The notes: generated by a model not told the origin, from the sequence alone. 45,084 nucleotides of DNA from Winogradskyella sp. (GCF_025210595.1 NZ_JAOARH010000066.1:1-45084), one strand, 5' to 3'. Numbered from the stretch's first letter, positions 18,021 through 25,759 are shown. Made by a program: numbers and translations.

Positions 18021-18036
18021 GTGATCGCGACAGGAT
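18021..18036. repeat. attR: 16-bp direct repeat inside the tRNA-Arg gene
   Basis: The same 16 bp as at 126-141, here forming the 3' part of an intact tRNA-Arg gene plus one base beyond it. The tRNA therefore stays functional after integration. The crossover lies somewhere within these 16 bp. Confidence 0.9.
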
Positions 18037-18095
18037 TCGAACCTGTGACCGTCTGCTTAGAAGGCAGATGCTCTATCCAGCTGAGCTACGCGACC
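18022..18095 (-). tRNA. tRNA-Arg (anticodon TCT)
   Basis: A 74-nt gene with full cloverleaf: acceptor stem GGTCGCG/CGCGATC with one G-U pair, D-arm GCTC/GAGC, anticodon stem TCTGC/GCAGA with loop CTTCTAA, T-arm ACAGG-TTCGAAT-CCTGT and discriminator A. The CCA end is not encoded. It reads AGA codons (and AGG by wobble). It is the last gene of a Ser-Pro-Arg operon and the attachment site of the island: its last 15 nt lie in the repeat. Confidence 0.97.
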
Positions 18096-18102
18096 AATAA
18101 AG

Positions 18103-18177
18103 TCGGGGTGGCAGGATTCGAACCTGCGACCTCCGCGTCCCAAACGCGGCGCGATAACCGGGCTACGCTACACCCCG
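18103..18177 (-). tRNA. tRNA-Pro (anticodon TGG)
   Basis: A 75-nt gene: acceptor stem CGGGGTG/CACCCCG, anticodon stem CCGCG/CGCGG around loop TTTGGGA, T-arm GCAGG-TTCGAAT-CCTGC, discriminator A, no encoded CCA. It is the middle gene of the operon, 7 bp from tRNA-Arg and 26 bp from tRNA-Ser. Confidence 0.97.
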
Positions 18178-18203
18178 AAAATTGGTTATCAATTTGTTTT
18201 TTG

Positions 18204-18287
18204 CGGAGAGACCGGGATTCGAACCCGGGCAACACTTACGCGTTGACAGATTAGCAATCTGCTCCATTACCACTCTGGCACCTCTCC
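18204..18287 (-). tRNA. tRNA-Ser (anticodon GCT)
   Basis: An 84-nt class II tRNA with acceptor stem GGAGAGG/TCTCTCC, anticodon stem CAGAT/ATCTG around loop TGCTAAT-type sequence (anticodon GCT), a variable arm (CAACGCGTAAGTGTTG), T-arm CCGGG-TTCGAAT-CCCGG and discriminator G. It reads AGC/AGU serine codons and is the first gene of the operon. Confidence 0.96.
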
Positions 18288-18320
18288 AATAAATTAAGAA
18301 CGTATCCTAAATTGCGGATG

Positions 18321-18354
18321 CAAATGTAACTTTTCATATTAAAGAACGCAACAA
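18321..18354 (-). promoter_or_regulatory. Promoter of the tRNA-Ser-Pro-Arg operon
   Basis: On the minus strand a perfect Bacteroidota -7 box TACATTTG (18328-18321) follows TTG (18351-18349) with a 20-bp spacer. Transcription should start near 18314, about 27 nt before tRNA-Ser. Confidence 0.85.
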
Positions 18355-18388
18355 TTTTTTGAGTTTTTTACATCTTATTTCATATTCC

Positions 18389-18419
18389 TTTGATAGACAT
18401 AAATATATGGTTACATTTA
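18389..18419 (+). promoter_or_regulatory. Possible promoter just before the 18427 gene
   Basis: TTTG (18389-18392), a 19-bp spacer and TACATTTA (18412-18419), one base off the TAnnTTTG box. The predicted start would fall at or next to the ATG at 18427, which implies a leaderless or very short-leader message, or a later true start codon. Confidence 0.4.
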
Positions 18420-18426
18420 TTAGATA

Positions 18427-19020
18427 ATGTCTAAGTATTCAAAAGATAGAGCCTTTACTGATTATGTACACCAAAATCTAGCTATTCCGTTGATTTATCA
18501 GTCTTTAAATTGGACACAAGTACAATTACGAAAAGATTATGCAAAATATATAGATATGATGAATGGTATTGATTATGTCTTTAGAAAAGGTGATAATATA
18601 ATGACTGTTCAAGAACGATTTAGAGAAAAACAGTATGAAGACTTTAATGATTTTACGATAAGATATAGACGAGATTCAAATAAAATAAAATCGCGTCATG
18701 AGTCTGAATACTATAAAATGAAAGCGCATTATTTTACTTATGGGGTAATAGATAGTTCTAAATCTCAAATAAAAAAAGCAAATGATTTTATAAAGTATGC
18801 TGTCATAGATTTGAAAAAAGTATATCATAAGCTAGATTCTGAGCAAATAATCATTGTAGATAATAACGAGAATACATGCAAAATCATAGATGGAAAACGC
18901 ATACAGTGCCCTGTTAAATATAATACAGATGGTTCCTCATCTTTCTTTCCTATAGATATTTCATATTTGGTAAAACTTTGGGGTGATGATATGCTTATTG
19001 CACAGAAGGGATATTTATAA
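18427..19020 (+). CDS. Hypothetical protein, possible PD-(D/E)XK-like fold
   Basis: A 197-residue soluble protein rich in lysine, tyrosine and aspartate. I do not recognise a named family. The stretch GIDYVF (Asp49) followed twelve residues later by TVQERFREKQY (60-70), and then DFTIRYRRD, resembles the D...(E/Q)xK strand-hairpin pattern of PD-(D/E)XK nucleases, here with Q-E-R in place of E-x-K. This is a motif-level guess. It stands alone on the plus strand right behind the divergent tRNA operon and outside the island repeat, with no partner gene, so context gives little help. Confidence 0.75.
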   Translation: MSKYSKDRAFTDYVHQNLAIPLIYQSLNWTQVQLRKDYAKYIDMMNGIDYVFRKGDNIMTVQERFREKQYEDFNDFTIRYRRDSNKIKSRHESEYYKMKAHYFTYGVIDSSKSQIKKANDFIKYAVIDLKKVYHKLDSEQIIIVDNNENTCKIIDGKRIQCPVKYNTDGSSSFFPIDISYLVKLWGDDMLIAQKGYL

Positions 19021-19061
19021 ATGATTCAAAATCATGTATTTCGTCGAATAATTAAAACTTT

Positions 19062-19094
19062 TTGTCGGTGCTGAAAATCTGTTTCGTAACTTTG
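19062..19094 (+). promoter_or_regulatory. Promoter of the lipoprotein gene
   Basis: A perfect TAACTTTG -7 box (19087-19094) with TTG at 19062-19064, spacer 22 bp, slightly longer than ideal. Start of transcription near 19101 gives a leader of about 47 nt before the ATG at 19148. Confidence 0.65.
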
Positions 19095-19147
19095 TAGTCC
19101 CAAATTGATTGTTATTGAATTTTCAATGACAACGAAACTATTAACCG

Positions 19148-19561
19148 ATGAAAAACCTACTTAAATTTGCACCTGTAATGGGTCTTGCTATGTCATTATT
19201 AAGCTGTACTTCAGAATCTTTAGAAAATGATATTTCGTCACAGCCAACATCAAATGAATTAAACGAACCTTGTATTGACCAAAATCCTATTACCAGAGTG
19301 GTTAACAATGGTACAATTGCTTTTGATTTTAAAGTAGTTGATAGTGATGGTATTGTTATAATTGATATTCCTAATATTCCGGCTAATACCACAACATCTT
19401 GGGCTAGTTTTAATGAAGGAGAAGTATTATTTTCATTAGACAGCAATCAAGCATCTGTGAGAGATGATAAGGTTGTATTACTTATGGATAATTGTATGGC
19501 TTACGAGATAGAGATTAATAGCAATAATCAAATTGTATCTTATACGCCTACTTCGCTTTAG
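19148..19561 (+). CDS. Small lipoprotein of unknown function
   Basis: A 137-residue protein with an N-terminal lipoprotein signal: hydrophobic segment then lipobox LLSC with Cys20, followed by a serine/glutamate-rich linker. The rest is predicted beta-rich (DFKVVDSDGIVIIDIP and later strands) with two cysteines, 42 and about 115. Likely anchored to the inner or outer membrane on the periplasmic side. It has its own promoter and converges with the next gene; the two 3' ends overlap by 14 bp. No family name is claimed. Confidence 0.85.
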   Translation: MKNLLKFAPVMGLAMSLLSCTSESLENDISSQPTSNELNEPCIDQNPITRVVNNGTIAFDFKVVDSDGIVIIDIPNIPANTTTSWASFNEGEVLFSLDSNQASVRDDKVVLLMDNCMAYEIEINSNNQIVSYTPTSL

Positions 19562-20729
19562 AGCACAATAGAATAATTTTAGAATTGTTAACATCTGTTG
19601 TAAAGAACAGGTAAATGTTGCCACCGTCCTTTATTTTAAGTTTTTTCCTTATCTCATTTACAGATAACGGAAAGTTACGAGTGGTTACATTTGCTTTAGT
19701 TATACGTTTTTTAGCAAACTCTTTTTTGTTAAAAGGAATAACTTTTTCTATAACAAATTGTCTACCAGGGAAATCAATAGGTTTTTCGGTAGTATATAAA
19801 TGTGAATGTTTGTGAAGTTTAAAACTATTGAGTTTACGGCTTAGTATATTAAATGCGCCTGCCTTTAAAATGGCTGAATTTGGCTCGTATAGGTAGGTGA
19901 GTGGCTTTGAATAATCTGCAGGTGAAGATAGTTCCTCATTATAGAAAAACTCAAAAGTTTCATTTTTAGATTTAGTAATATTAACGGACTTTATGAGAAA
20001 ATCATCTTTGTAGTTCTGCTCTAAAATCCAGAGTAATTCTTTTACGTCATTATTGACAGCAACAACATGAAGTTCTTTTACATGTTTTAAATCTTGTTTA
20101 GTTGCAGTTATGTCTAATAGAGGTGATGTTTTTACCATCACGTTTTTGGCATATTTTAGAAATAGATCTTTAAATGTTTTAATATTTGGTGCACAATCCG
20201 AAAGTAGAAATACTTTATTTTTTGAGTTATCTCTACGTGATGGATCAATATATATCCAATCAAATGGTTTGTCTATACGCTTAAGAGCGTCGATTCCATT
20301 TTCATTTAAGCAATTAATATTTTTTGCTTTTAAGACTTGGTAGTTATGCTTTACAATTTCAGAAAGTTCTGTATCAACCTCACAATGGGTCACACTTTCA
20401 GCTTTTTTAGAAAAATGATAAGTATCAACACCAAAGCCTCCCGTAAGATCTATTAAGGATTTTCCAGATATTAAATTAGCTTTGTATTTAGCTGTAATTT
20501 CAGAAGAAGTTTGCTCAATATTCAGTTTGTTTGGGTAGTAGATGTTTTCTGTGTTAAACCAAGTCGGTAGTTTCTTTTCGCAACGCTTTTTGGCTTCAAT
20601 CTGTTCTATAATCGTTTTAGAATCTATGTCTTCAAAATGAATACCTTTTAGTAATAAATTCGAAATATCTGAATTTAAATTTGAGTTTATAAATTCTTGA
20701 ATTTCAGTATGTAGTATGGTTTTGTTCAA
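19548..20729 (-). CDS. THUMP-like / PG_1098-type SAM-dependent methyltransferase
   Basis: A 393-residue protein with a Rossmann methyltransferase core: SAM motif I SLIDLTGGFGVDTYHFS (about 92-107), acidic strand end CEVDTELS, and DWIYIDPSRRD as motif IV-like site. The C-terminal region matches what is annotated in Bacteroidota as a THUMP-like domain after a PG_1098 ferredoxin-like domain, suggesting an RNA substrate. It is known mainly by domain; the exact modified base is not established. It lies 7 bp downstream of the AI-2E family permease gene and probably shares its transcript. Confidence 0.88.
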   Translation of the reverse strand: MNKTILHTEIQEFINSNLNSDISNLLLKGIHFEDIDSKTIIEQIEAKKRCEKKLPTWFNTENIYYPNKLNIEQTSSEITAKYKANLISGKSLIDLTGGFGVDTYHFSKKAESVTHCEVDTELSEIVKHNYQVLKAKNINCLNENGIDALKRIDKPFDWIYIDPSRRDNSKNKVFLLSDCAPNIKTFKDLFLKYAKNVMVKTSPLLDITATKQDLKHVKELHVVAVNNDVKELLWILEQNYKDDFLIKSVNITKSKNETFEFFYNEELSSPADYSKPLTYLYEPNSAILKAGAFNILSRKLNSFKLHKHSHLYTTEKPIDFPGRQFVIEKVIPFNKKEFAKKRITKANVTTRNFPLSVNEIRKKLKIKDGGNIYLFFTTDVNNSKIILLCSKAK

Positions 20730-20736
20730 ATTATTA

Positions 20737-21831
20737 TTATAACCCTTTGGTGAGTTTGTTAACTATTTTATAATCAGATAAAAACTCTTTTAAAATTACT
20801 TTAATTGCTGTGTAAGCAGGTACGGCGACAATCATACCAACAATACCAAATAAAATACCTGCAATGATGATAACTAAGAAGATTTCTAAAGGGTGAGATT
20901 TTACACTTTTCGAAAAAATAAACGGTTGGCTAAAAAAATTATCTACCAATTGCGCAATAATAAAACCAATCATTACATAGGTGGTTTTTGGTAGTATTGA
21001 TGTGCTAAAATCTAATTCTTGAACTAATCCGCTTGTCATACTTAAAAATAACATTAAAAATGCACTAACTAAAGGACCTACATACGGTACCAAATTAAGT
21101 AGTGCGCATAAAAATGCTATGACAATGGCATTTTGAATACCAAATACTAGTAATACTATAGTATAAATGATAAAAAGAATTGAAATCTGAAATATAAGCC
21201 CAACAAAATAGCGAGAAAGTAAATCTTTAATTTTGTTCCATGAGCGTTTAGAACGCATTTCTTTATTGTCTGGCACAAATATCATAACTCCATCTTCAAA
21301 AAGTTTACTGTCTTTTAAAAAGAAAAAACTAATAAAGAGTACCGAAAATAAACCAATACTAATACTTCCAATACCTCCAATAATACTATTTAAAAACGAT
21401 GGTATAGCAGAAAAATCAAACTTAGATAAAAGGCCAGATTTCTTAATCGACTCTTCAATATTTATATTGTTAAATTCAAAATAATCTATCAATTGCTCAT
21501 ATATATAATTGATGTTTTTATTGAACTCTTCAGAGTTTAACAGAGCCAAACTTTTACCTTGATCTTTTATAAGTGGAATAAATAGAGATAATAAGCCTAT
21601 TAGTAATCCTATAAATAGTAACATAGTTACTACTACAGCTAATGTGTTTTTAAATTTAAGTTTGCGTCTTAAAAATAATACAATAGGTCTCCCAATTAAC
21701 GAAATAACACCAGCTACAGCAATATAAACGATTACAGATTGTATTTTGTAAAGAAAAAATAAAATCAATACAATAGCTAAAAGAATACCTAAAGCTCTAA
21801 GAATACCGTTTGCAATGATTTTTGAATTCAT
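20737..21831 (-). CDS. AI-2E family transporter (PerM-like permease)
   Basis: A 364-residue integral membrane protein with about eight hydrophobic segments: two at the N-terminus, a third near 60-90, then a soluble loop (about 90-145), and the remaining helices to 345. The layout and the C-terminal segments LVPYVGPLVSAFLMLFLS and SHPLEIFLVIIIAGILFG are typical of the UPF0118/AI-2E exporter family. Members export autoinducer-2 or act as ion antiporters; the substrate here is unknown. It is followed 7 bp later by the methyltransferase gene. Confidence 0.92.
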   Translation of the reverse strand: MNSKIIANGILRALGILLAIVLILFFLYKIQSVIVYIAVAGVISLIGRPIVLFLRRKLKFKNTLAVVVTMLLFIGLLIGLLSLFIPLIKDQGKSLALLNSEEFNKNINYIYEQLIDYFEFNNINIEESIKKSGLLSKFDFSAIPSFLNSIIGGIGSISIGLFSVLFISFFFLKDSKLFEDGVMIFVPDNKEMRSKRSWNKIKDLLSRYFVGLIFQISILFIIYTIVLLVFGIQNAIVIAFLCALLNLVPYVGPLVSAFLMLFLSMTSGLVQELDFSTSILPKTTYVMIGFIIAQLVDNFFSQPFIFSKSVKSHPLEIFLVIIIAGILFGIVGMIVAVPAYTAIKVILKEFLSDYKIVNKLTKGL

Positions 21832-21860
21832 AACTCAAAGATGCTGAATTTAATTCAGCG

Positions 21861-22370
21861 TTACAAATTTTTAGAATTAAGTTGATTGGTAATTTCGTAA
21901 AGCGCAATACTTGTAGCTTGTACCACATTCATACTACTATTGTTGCCATACATGTTAATATGTATTATGGCATCACATAGCTTTAAAACAGATTCTGAAA
22001 CACCAAAATTTTCATCACCAAGTATTAACGCTATTGGTTTATTATTGCTTAATGAGAATTTGCCCAATTCAATACTGTTCTCAGTAATTTCTAAGGCAAT
22101 AATGTAATGTGTGTTTTTTAATTGTTGTATGGTGTCATTTATATCTTGTTCCGCTTTAAAATTGACATATTTCTCAGTAGAACGCGATGTTTTGCTCATG
22201 CGTTTTCCTATTGGAATATTATTACCACAAAATACTATTTCTTCAATATTAAAAGCATCAGCTGTGCGAAACAGAGAGCCAATATTTGGTGCATTAGTAA
22301 TGTTTTCGCAAACTAATGTAATAGGATGCTTTTGTTTTTTAAAGTTAGAAGTGTAGTGGGTGAGTTGCAA
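21861..22370 (-). CDS. TrmH/SpoU-family RNA methyltransferase
   Basis: A 169-residue SPOUT enzyme that lacks an N-terminal RNA-binding extension. The three family motifs are visible: NAPNIGSLFRTADAF (28-42), IALILGDENFGVSE (about 112-125) and INMYGNNSSMNVVQATSIAL (about 138-157). Such enzymes add 2'-O-methyl groups to tRNA or rRNA. The compact size is close to the TrmL type, but the target cannot be read from the sequence. It lies 29 bp upstream of the AI-2E family gene on the same strand. Confidence 0.92.
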   Translation of the reverse strand: MQLTHYTSNFKKQKHPITLVCENITNAPNIGSLFRTADAFNIEEIVFCGNNIPIGKRMSKTSRSTEKYVNFKAEQDINDTIQQLKNTHYIIALEITENSIELGKFSLSNNKPIALILGDENFGVSESVLKLCDAIIHINMYGNNSSMNVVQATSIALYEITNQLNSKNL

Positions 22371-22436
22371 ATAGATTTTTGATTTAGAATTACAATTTTA
22401 GATTTACATTATTCGACATTAGTCAATCTATAATCG

Positions 22437-23078
22437 TCAATTAGTAAAAGCATACTTCACAATATTAGCACCCATTTTAAGAGCTTTTTCACGTACTTCT
22501 TCTGGGTCATTGTGTACTTCTGCATCTTCCCAACCATCACCTAAATCACTTTCAAAAGTAAATAATAAAACAAGTCTATCTTCATGAAAAATACCAAATG
22601 CTTGTGGTGCTTTTCCATCGTGCTCATGGATTTTTGGTAAACCGTTAGGAAAGTTAAATGCCGTATTGAATATTTCGTGATCTTTAGGGATTTCTCTTAA
22701 TTCATTATTTGGAAATACTTTTTTCAATTCTTTGGTAATATAAGGCTCCATTCCGTAATTATCATCGATATGAAGAAATCCACCAGAAATCAGATAATTC
22801 CTTAGGTTTTCGGCATCATCATCACTAAAAAATACATTGCCATGACCTGTCATATGCAACAACGGAAATTGAAAAATATCTGTACTACCAACTTCTACAG
22901 TCTGTATGTTTTCGTTAATGTTGGTGTCTATATTGTCATTACAATATTTTACCAAATTGGGTAATGCGGTAGGATTACTGTACCAATCACCACCACCTTT
23001 GTATTTTAAAACAGCTACATCTTGGGCTAAAAGTACTGTAGTAGTTAGTATAAAGTAGATTGTAACTATAAATTTCAT
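22437..23078 (-). CDS. DUF4159 domain-containing secreted protein
   Basis: A 213-residue protein with a signal peptide (cleavage likely after LLAQ, residue 19). The DUF4159 pattern is clear: YKGGGDWYSNP, PLLHMTGHGNVFFSDDDAENLRNYLISGG split by its helices, and GGFLHIDDNYGM. The fold is glutamine-amidotransferase-like. In Bacteroidota it often lies near MoxR/DUF58 gene clusters, not seen here. A perfect -7 box TAACTTTG sits on the minus strand at 23112-23105, about 27 bp before the start codon. Exact function unknown. Confidence 0.92.
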   Translation of the reverse strand: MKFIVTIYFILTTTVLLAQDVAVLKYKGGGDWYSNPTALPNLVKYCNDNIDTNINENIQTVEVGSTDIFQFPLLHMTGHGNVFFSDDDAENLRNYLISGGFLHIDDNYGMEPYITKELKKVFPNNELREIPKDHEIFNTAFNFPNGLPKIHEHDGKAPQAFGIFHEDRLVLLFTFESDLGDGWEDAEVHNDPEEVREKALKMGANIVKYAFTN

Positions 23079-23157
23079 ATTACTTGGTGCGTAGGTGTAT
23101 TATTCAAAGTTAAAGGAATATATTTAAACTAAAACGCTTATTTGTTTTCTTTAACAG

Positions 23158-23202
23158 AAAAAATCGCTAGAAGCACATTTTTGTACTGAATAGCGATTTT
23201 AA
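23158..23202 (-). terminator. Hairpin terminator of the small-protein operon
   Basis: Arms 23160-23169 and 23191-23200 (AAAATCGCTA / TAGCGATTTT) form a 10-bp stem with a 21-nt loop. On the minus strand it ends in a run of U and lies 18 bp past the stop codon of the 62-residue protein gene. Confidence 0.7.
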
Positions 23203-23220
23203 TTGATACAATTTAGAGGG

Positions 23221-23409
23221 TTATTCGTCACGAAAAGCAAAGTAACCTTCATCTAAATATTCACCTTCGTCAATAATATCTTGAGGTTTTTCTTTGTGTA
23301 ATTTTAGTTGTTTTTCTCTGTTTATGAGCATTTTTTTATATGTTATATTAGTGCCTGTTGTGCCTTTATTAGGGTTTTTTATATCTGCGTTATGATTTTG
23401 TTTTTTCAT
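23221..23409 (-). CDS. Small conserved flavobacterial protein (62 residues)
   Basis: A short, very polar protein starting MKKQNHNADIKNPNKGT and ending in an acidic tail. It resembles a small protein common in Flavobacteriia, usually unannotated. I start it at the ATG at 23409, which fits that N-terminus; an in-frame ATG at 23493 would give 90 residues overlapping the previous gene. Last gene of a three-gene operon, 16 bp after its neighbour. Function unknown; it has no signal or membrane segment. Confidence 0.75.
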   Translation of the reverse strand: MKKQNHNADIKNPNKGTTGTNITYKKMLINREKQLKLHKEKPQDIIDEGEYLDEGYFAFRDE

Positions 23410-23425
23410 TTTTAAGTTTATATTT

Positions 23426-24217
23426 TTATTTGAGTTTAAAAGTTTTGATAATATATAATCCGAATAAAAAGAATAATTCGTGCTCTTCTCCATAAGTGTC
23501 TTCTTCTAGGTTTATATCTGTTTCGTAACGTAGTTCATTTAGAAAATTGATTACTATTTCTGGTTTTATGAAATCATGAGCTTTGTAATATTCAGTTTTA
23601 GAATATTCTTCATTATAAGTATGATTTGTAATATGTTCGTCTAAGAGTAACTCTAGTTGTTCTTTTTGATAGCTTTTACTGTAATTTTCAAAAAGGCGTT
23701 CACCTAGTTCTTCTTTTGTATAAGCTTGAATACGCCCTTTTTTATCTATGCCTTGCCAAAATTCTAAGAGTTCTAAAATTTCATTTAAAGTAAGCTTACG
23801 CGTCTTAGGGTCTAAAGTTTTTAAATATTTAGAGTGTTCAGTAACGTAGGTTTTGTAAGCTGATGAATCATCGAAATAATTTTTAAAAGTTTCTGAGCTT
23901 TTTATGCCTATCATTTCTCTAAAATCTTTTTTATACATGATTTTTTCATTCCCAATAAGATGTTTTAAAAGCTTTTTTAAAACCTGTTGATTAATCTTAT
24001 CTTTATATACTTTTAATTCTTCATGCTTTATAACATTAGCTATATAAAGAATGTAAATGATGTTTCGTTCTATGCTTTCAATTTTTGAGCAAAAAAACGA
24101 GATAATAACAAATTTTAAAGTAATGCCATGCTGTTTGTAATAGTATGGATTTTTAATTTTTAGATTTAATAAGGACTCATAAACGTCATTTTCCTTTAAA
24201 GATTTTTTTTGAGGCAT
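23426..24217 (-). CDS. Hypothetical protein (263 residues)
   Basis: A soluble, helix-rich, charged protein that I do not recognise. The N-terminus is basic (MPQKKSLKENDVYE). The middle contains FREMIGIKSSETFKNYF (about 99-115), which could be a helix-turn-helix, and a long acidic stretch near the C-terminus (ETDINLEEDTYGEE). It sits between two small conserved proteins, 8 bp after the first and 16 bp before the second, so all three share a transcript. It may be an insertion into an otherwise adjacent pair. Confidence 0.75.
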   Translation of the reverse strand: MPQKKSLKENDVYESLLNLKIKNPYYYKQHGITLKFVIISFFCSKIESIERNIIYILYIANVIKHEELKVYKDKINQQVLKKLLKHLIGNEKIMYKKDFREMIGIKSSETFKNYFDDSSAYKTYVTEHSKYLKTLDPKTRKLTLNEILELLEFWQGIDKKGRIQAYTKEELGERLFENYSKSYQKEQLELLLDEHITNHTYNEEYSKTEYYKAHDFIKPEIVINFLNELRYETDINLEEDTYGEEHELFFLFGLYIIKTFKLK

Positions 24218-24225
24218 AATGTATT

Positions 24226-24333
24226 TTAATTTTCTTCTCTAGAATTCCAATATTCGTCGTTATTAGGATTTAGTTGATTTGCGTGATTGTCTAAATCTGC
24301 TTGTGTGTACTCGTAGTCTTTGTGTAATGCCAT
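24226..24333 (-). CDS. Small conserved flavobacterial protein (35 residues)
   Basis: An acidic micro-protein: MALHKDYEYTQADLDNHANQ, then LNPNNDEYWNSREEN. I recognise the N-x-x-N-P-N-N-D-x-Y-W pattern as a small protein found in many Flavobacteriia next to the MKKQNHNADIKN-type protein, which is also present here at 23221-23409. A -7 box TATTTTTG lies on the minus strand at 24372-24365, giving a short leader. First gene of the operon; function unknown. Confidence 0.75.
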   Translation of the reverse strand: MALHKDYEYTQADLDNHANQLNPNNDEYWNSREEN

Positions 24334-24425
24334 GATTTGTTCATTTTTGTTATTAATATTTTTACAAAAATAAAGAGGCTTTTAAGTAATGGAGTGGAAA
24401 TAATCGACGATAAGATTTTTATTTA

Positions 24426-25130
24426 TTATTCATTAATAAAAGCCACCGAATGACATGCTGTAATTGCAGCTGTTTCTGTACGAAGACGTGTATTTCCTAA
24501 GGTTATTGGTGTGTATTCAGTTGCTAAAGCTATTTCAATTTCTTTAACGCTAAAATCGCCTTCTGGTCCAATGAGTATAATATAATCTTCGTTTGCTCTC
24601 AACTGTGATTTTAAAGATCTTTTGTCTGTGTCTTCGCAATGCGCTATAAACTTATGACTAGAAAAATCTTGACGTATAAAATTCTTAAACGAAATAGGAG
24701 TATTTAGTTTTGGCAAATAACATTGTAAAGATTGTTTCATTGCAGATTGAATGATTTTTTCAAAACGTTCTAATTTCACCATTTTACGCTCGCTATTATC
24801 ACAAATGATTGGTGTAATTTCGTCAATACCTATTTCGGTAGCTTTTTCTAAAAACCATTCGTAACGATCATTCATTTTTGTTGGAGCTACCGCTAAATGT
24901 AAAGTATAATCTTTTTTTGATTGAAGGCTTTTAGATAAAATATTTACAGCACAATGTTTGGTGTCAGCTAAGGTTAATTCAGCGTTAAATAACCAGCCTT
25001 TTCCATTAGTAATGTGTAATTGATCTCCAATTTTTTTACGAAGTACTTTTACAATATGTCTGCTTTCGTCTTTATCGAAGCTGAACATATTGTCATTTTC
25101 TGATATATTTGGGTTGTAGAATAATTGCAT
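24426..25130 (-). CDS. rsmE: 16S rRNA (uracil(1498)-N(3))-methyltransferase
   Basis: A 234-residue SPOUT methyltransferase of the usual RsmE length. A PUA-like N-terminal domain (RHIVKVLRKKIGDQLHITNG) is followed by the knotted catalytic domain with KATEIGIDEITPI, LIGPEGDFSVKEIE (about 190-203) and LGNTRLRTETAAI (about 212-224). It methylates U1498 in the decoding region of 16S rRNA. The ATG shares one base with the stop codon of the upstream parvulin gene (TAATG), indicating coupled translation. Confidence 0.95.
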   Translation of the reverse strand: MQLFYNPNISENDNMFSFDKDESRHIVKVLRKKIGDQLHITNGKGWLFNAELTLADTKHCAVNILSKSLQSKKDYTLHLAVAPTKMNDRYEWFLEKATEIGIDEITPIICDNSERKMVKLERFEKIIQSAMKQSLQCYLPKLNTPISFKNFIRQDFSSHKFIAHCEDTDKRSLKSQLRANEDYIILIGPEGDFSVKEIEIALATEYTPITLGNTRLRTETAAITACHSVAFINE

Positions 25131-25759
25131 TAATCTATGGCTTCAGAATATTGTAAAACTGTAATTTCTTCTATTATTTTTTTTGGCTGTGTTTTAAGAA
25201 TAATATAGTGCCATTTTTTATCTTCTATATCTAGAGTAAAAATAGTGTTTTTGTCATTTTCTTTAACAGCTTCTTCAAATTTTGGATGCATTTTTCCTTC
25301 AGGAAACCAGCCAGAATCTCCGCCTCGTTTAGCGTTTATGTCCATAGAGTGAATTTTTGCTAGTTTACTAAATGTATAGCCTTTTTGGTATTGAGATATA
25401 ATTTTATAGCGTTTAGCATTAATTTCTTCTAAAGTCAATTTGTTACCATCAAAAAAGATATATCGTACTTTGTAATGAGGTGTTTTACTTTTAGCTATAA
25501 CTTTATATACTGTCTTTTTGTTTTCGTTTTTGACAGTTTTTGTGTTTCCTTCAGAGAGCTTAAATAAATCATCTGCCAAGCGTGTTTTATGCTTTTCTTT
25601 GTTAAAAGTAAATACTTTACTCTTGTTAGCTTTTTTATAGGTTTTAGCAAAGGATTTTGCTTCTTCAATAGAGTTTATAGAATCGAGTTCTTTTTCTAAA
25701 GATTCTTGCGAAAAACTTAACAACGGAACTAATAATAATGCTAGTAATAACTGTTTCAT
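25130..25759 (-). CDS. Periplasmic parvulin-type peptidyl-prolyl isomerase
   Basis: A 209-residue protein with a signal peptide (MKQLLLALLLVPLLSFSQ) and a C-terminal rotamase domain (about 95-195). The typical segments are YKVRYIFFDG, FSKLAKIHSMD, GGDSGWFPEGKMHPKFEEAV and the last strands WHYIILKT. It should assist folding of envelope proteins in the periplasm. The N-terminal 90 residues are a charged linker-like region. It is joined to rsmE by a one-base overlap. Confidence 0.85.
   Translation of the reverse strand: MKQLLLALLLVPLLSFSQESLEKELDSINSIEEAKSFAKTYKKANKSKVFTFNKEKHKTRLADDLFKLSEGNTKTVKNENKKTVYKVIAKSKTPHYKVRYIFFDGNKLTLEEINAKRYKIISQYQKGYTFSKLAKIHSMDINAKRGGDSGWFPEGKMHPKFEEAVKENDKNTIFTLDIEDKKWHYIILKTQPKKIIEEITVLQYSEAID

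Larger units (their letters stand above)
126..18036. mobile_element. Integrative genomic island in tRNA-Arg(TCT), carrying Gabija-like and Wadjet-like defence genes
   Basis: The element is bounded by a perfect 16-bp repeat (126-141 and 18021-18036) and has an integrase gene just inside the left end. A repeat-to-repeat unit is 17,895 bp. The left third holds mobility and replication-like genes on the plus strand (351-4130); the rest is cargo on the minus strand (4282-17518). Both ends carry related AAAGTGACAC inverted repeats. No relaxase, coupling protein, type IV secretion, capsid or terminase gene is present, so it is neither a complete ICE nor a prophage; transfer would need help from another element. 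The boundaries are seen in the sequence; present-day mobility is inferred. Confidence 0.9.

Noticed and set aside
126-18036. Prophage or complete conjugative element
   Set aside because: No capsid, tail, terminase, relaxase, coupling ATPase or secretion genes are found among the supported genes.
18021-18254. Plus-strand open frame of 77 codons (MIATGFEPVTVCLEG...)
   Set aside because: It is the antisense of the three tRNA genes; the GFEP-type repeats come from T-arm sequences and are a well-known false gene.
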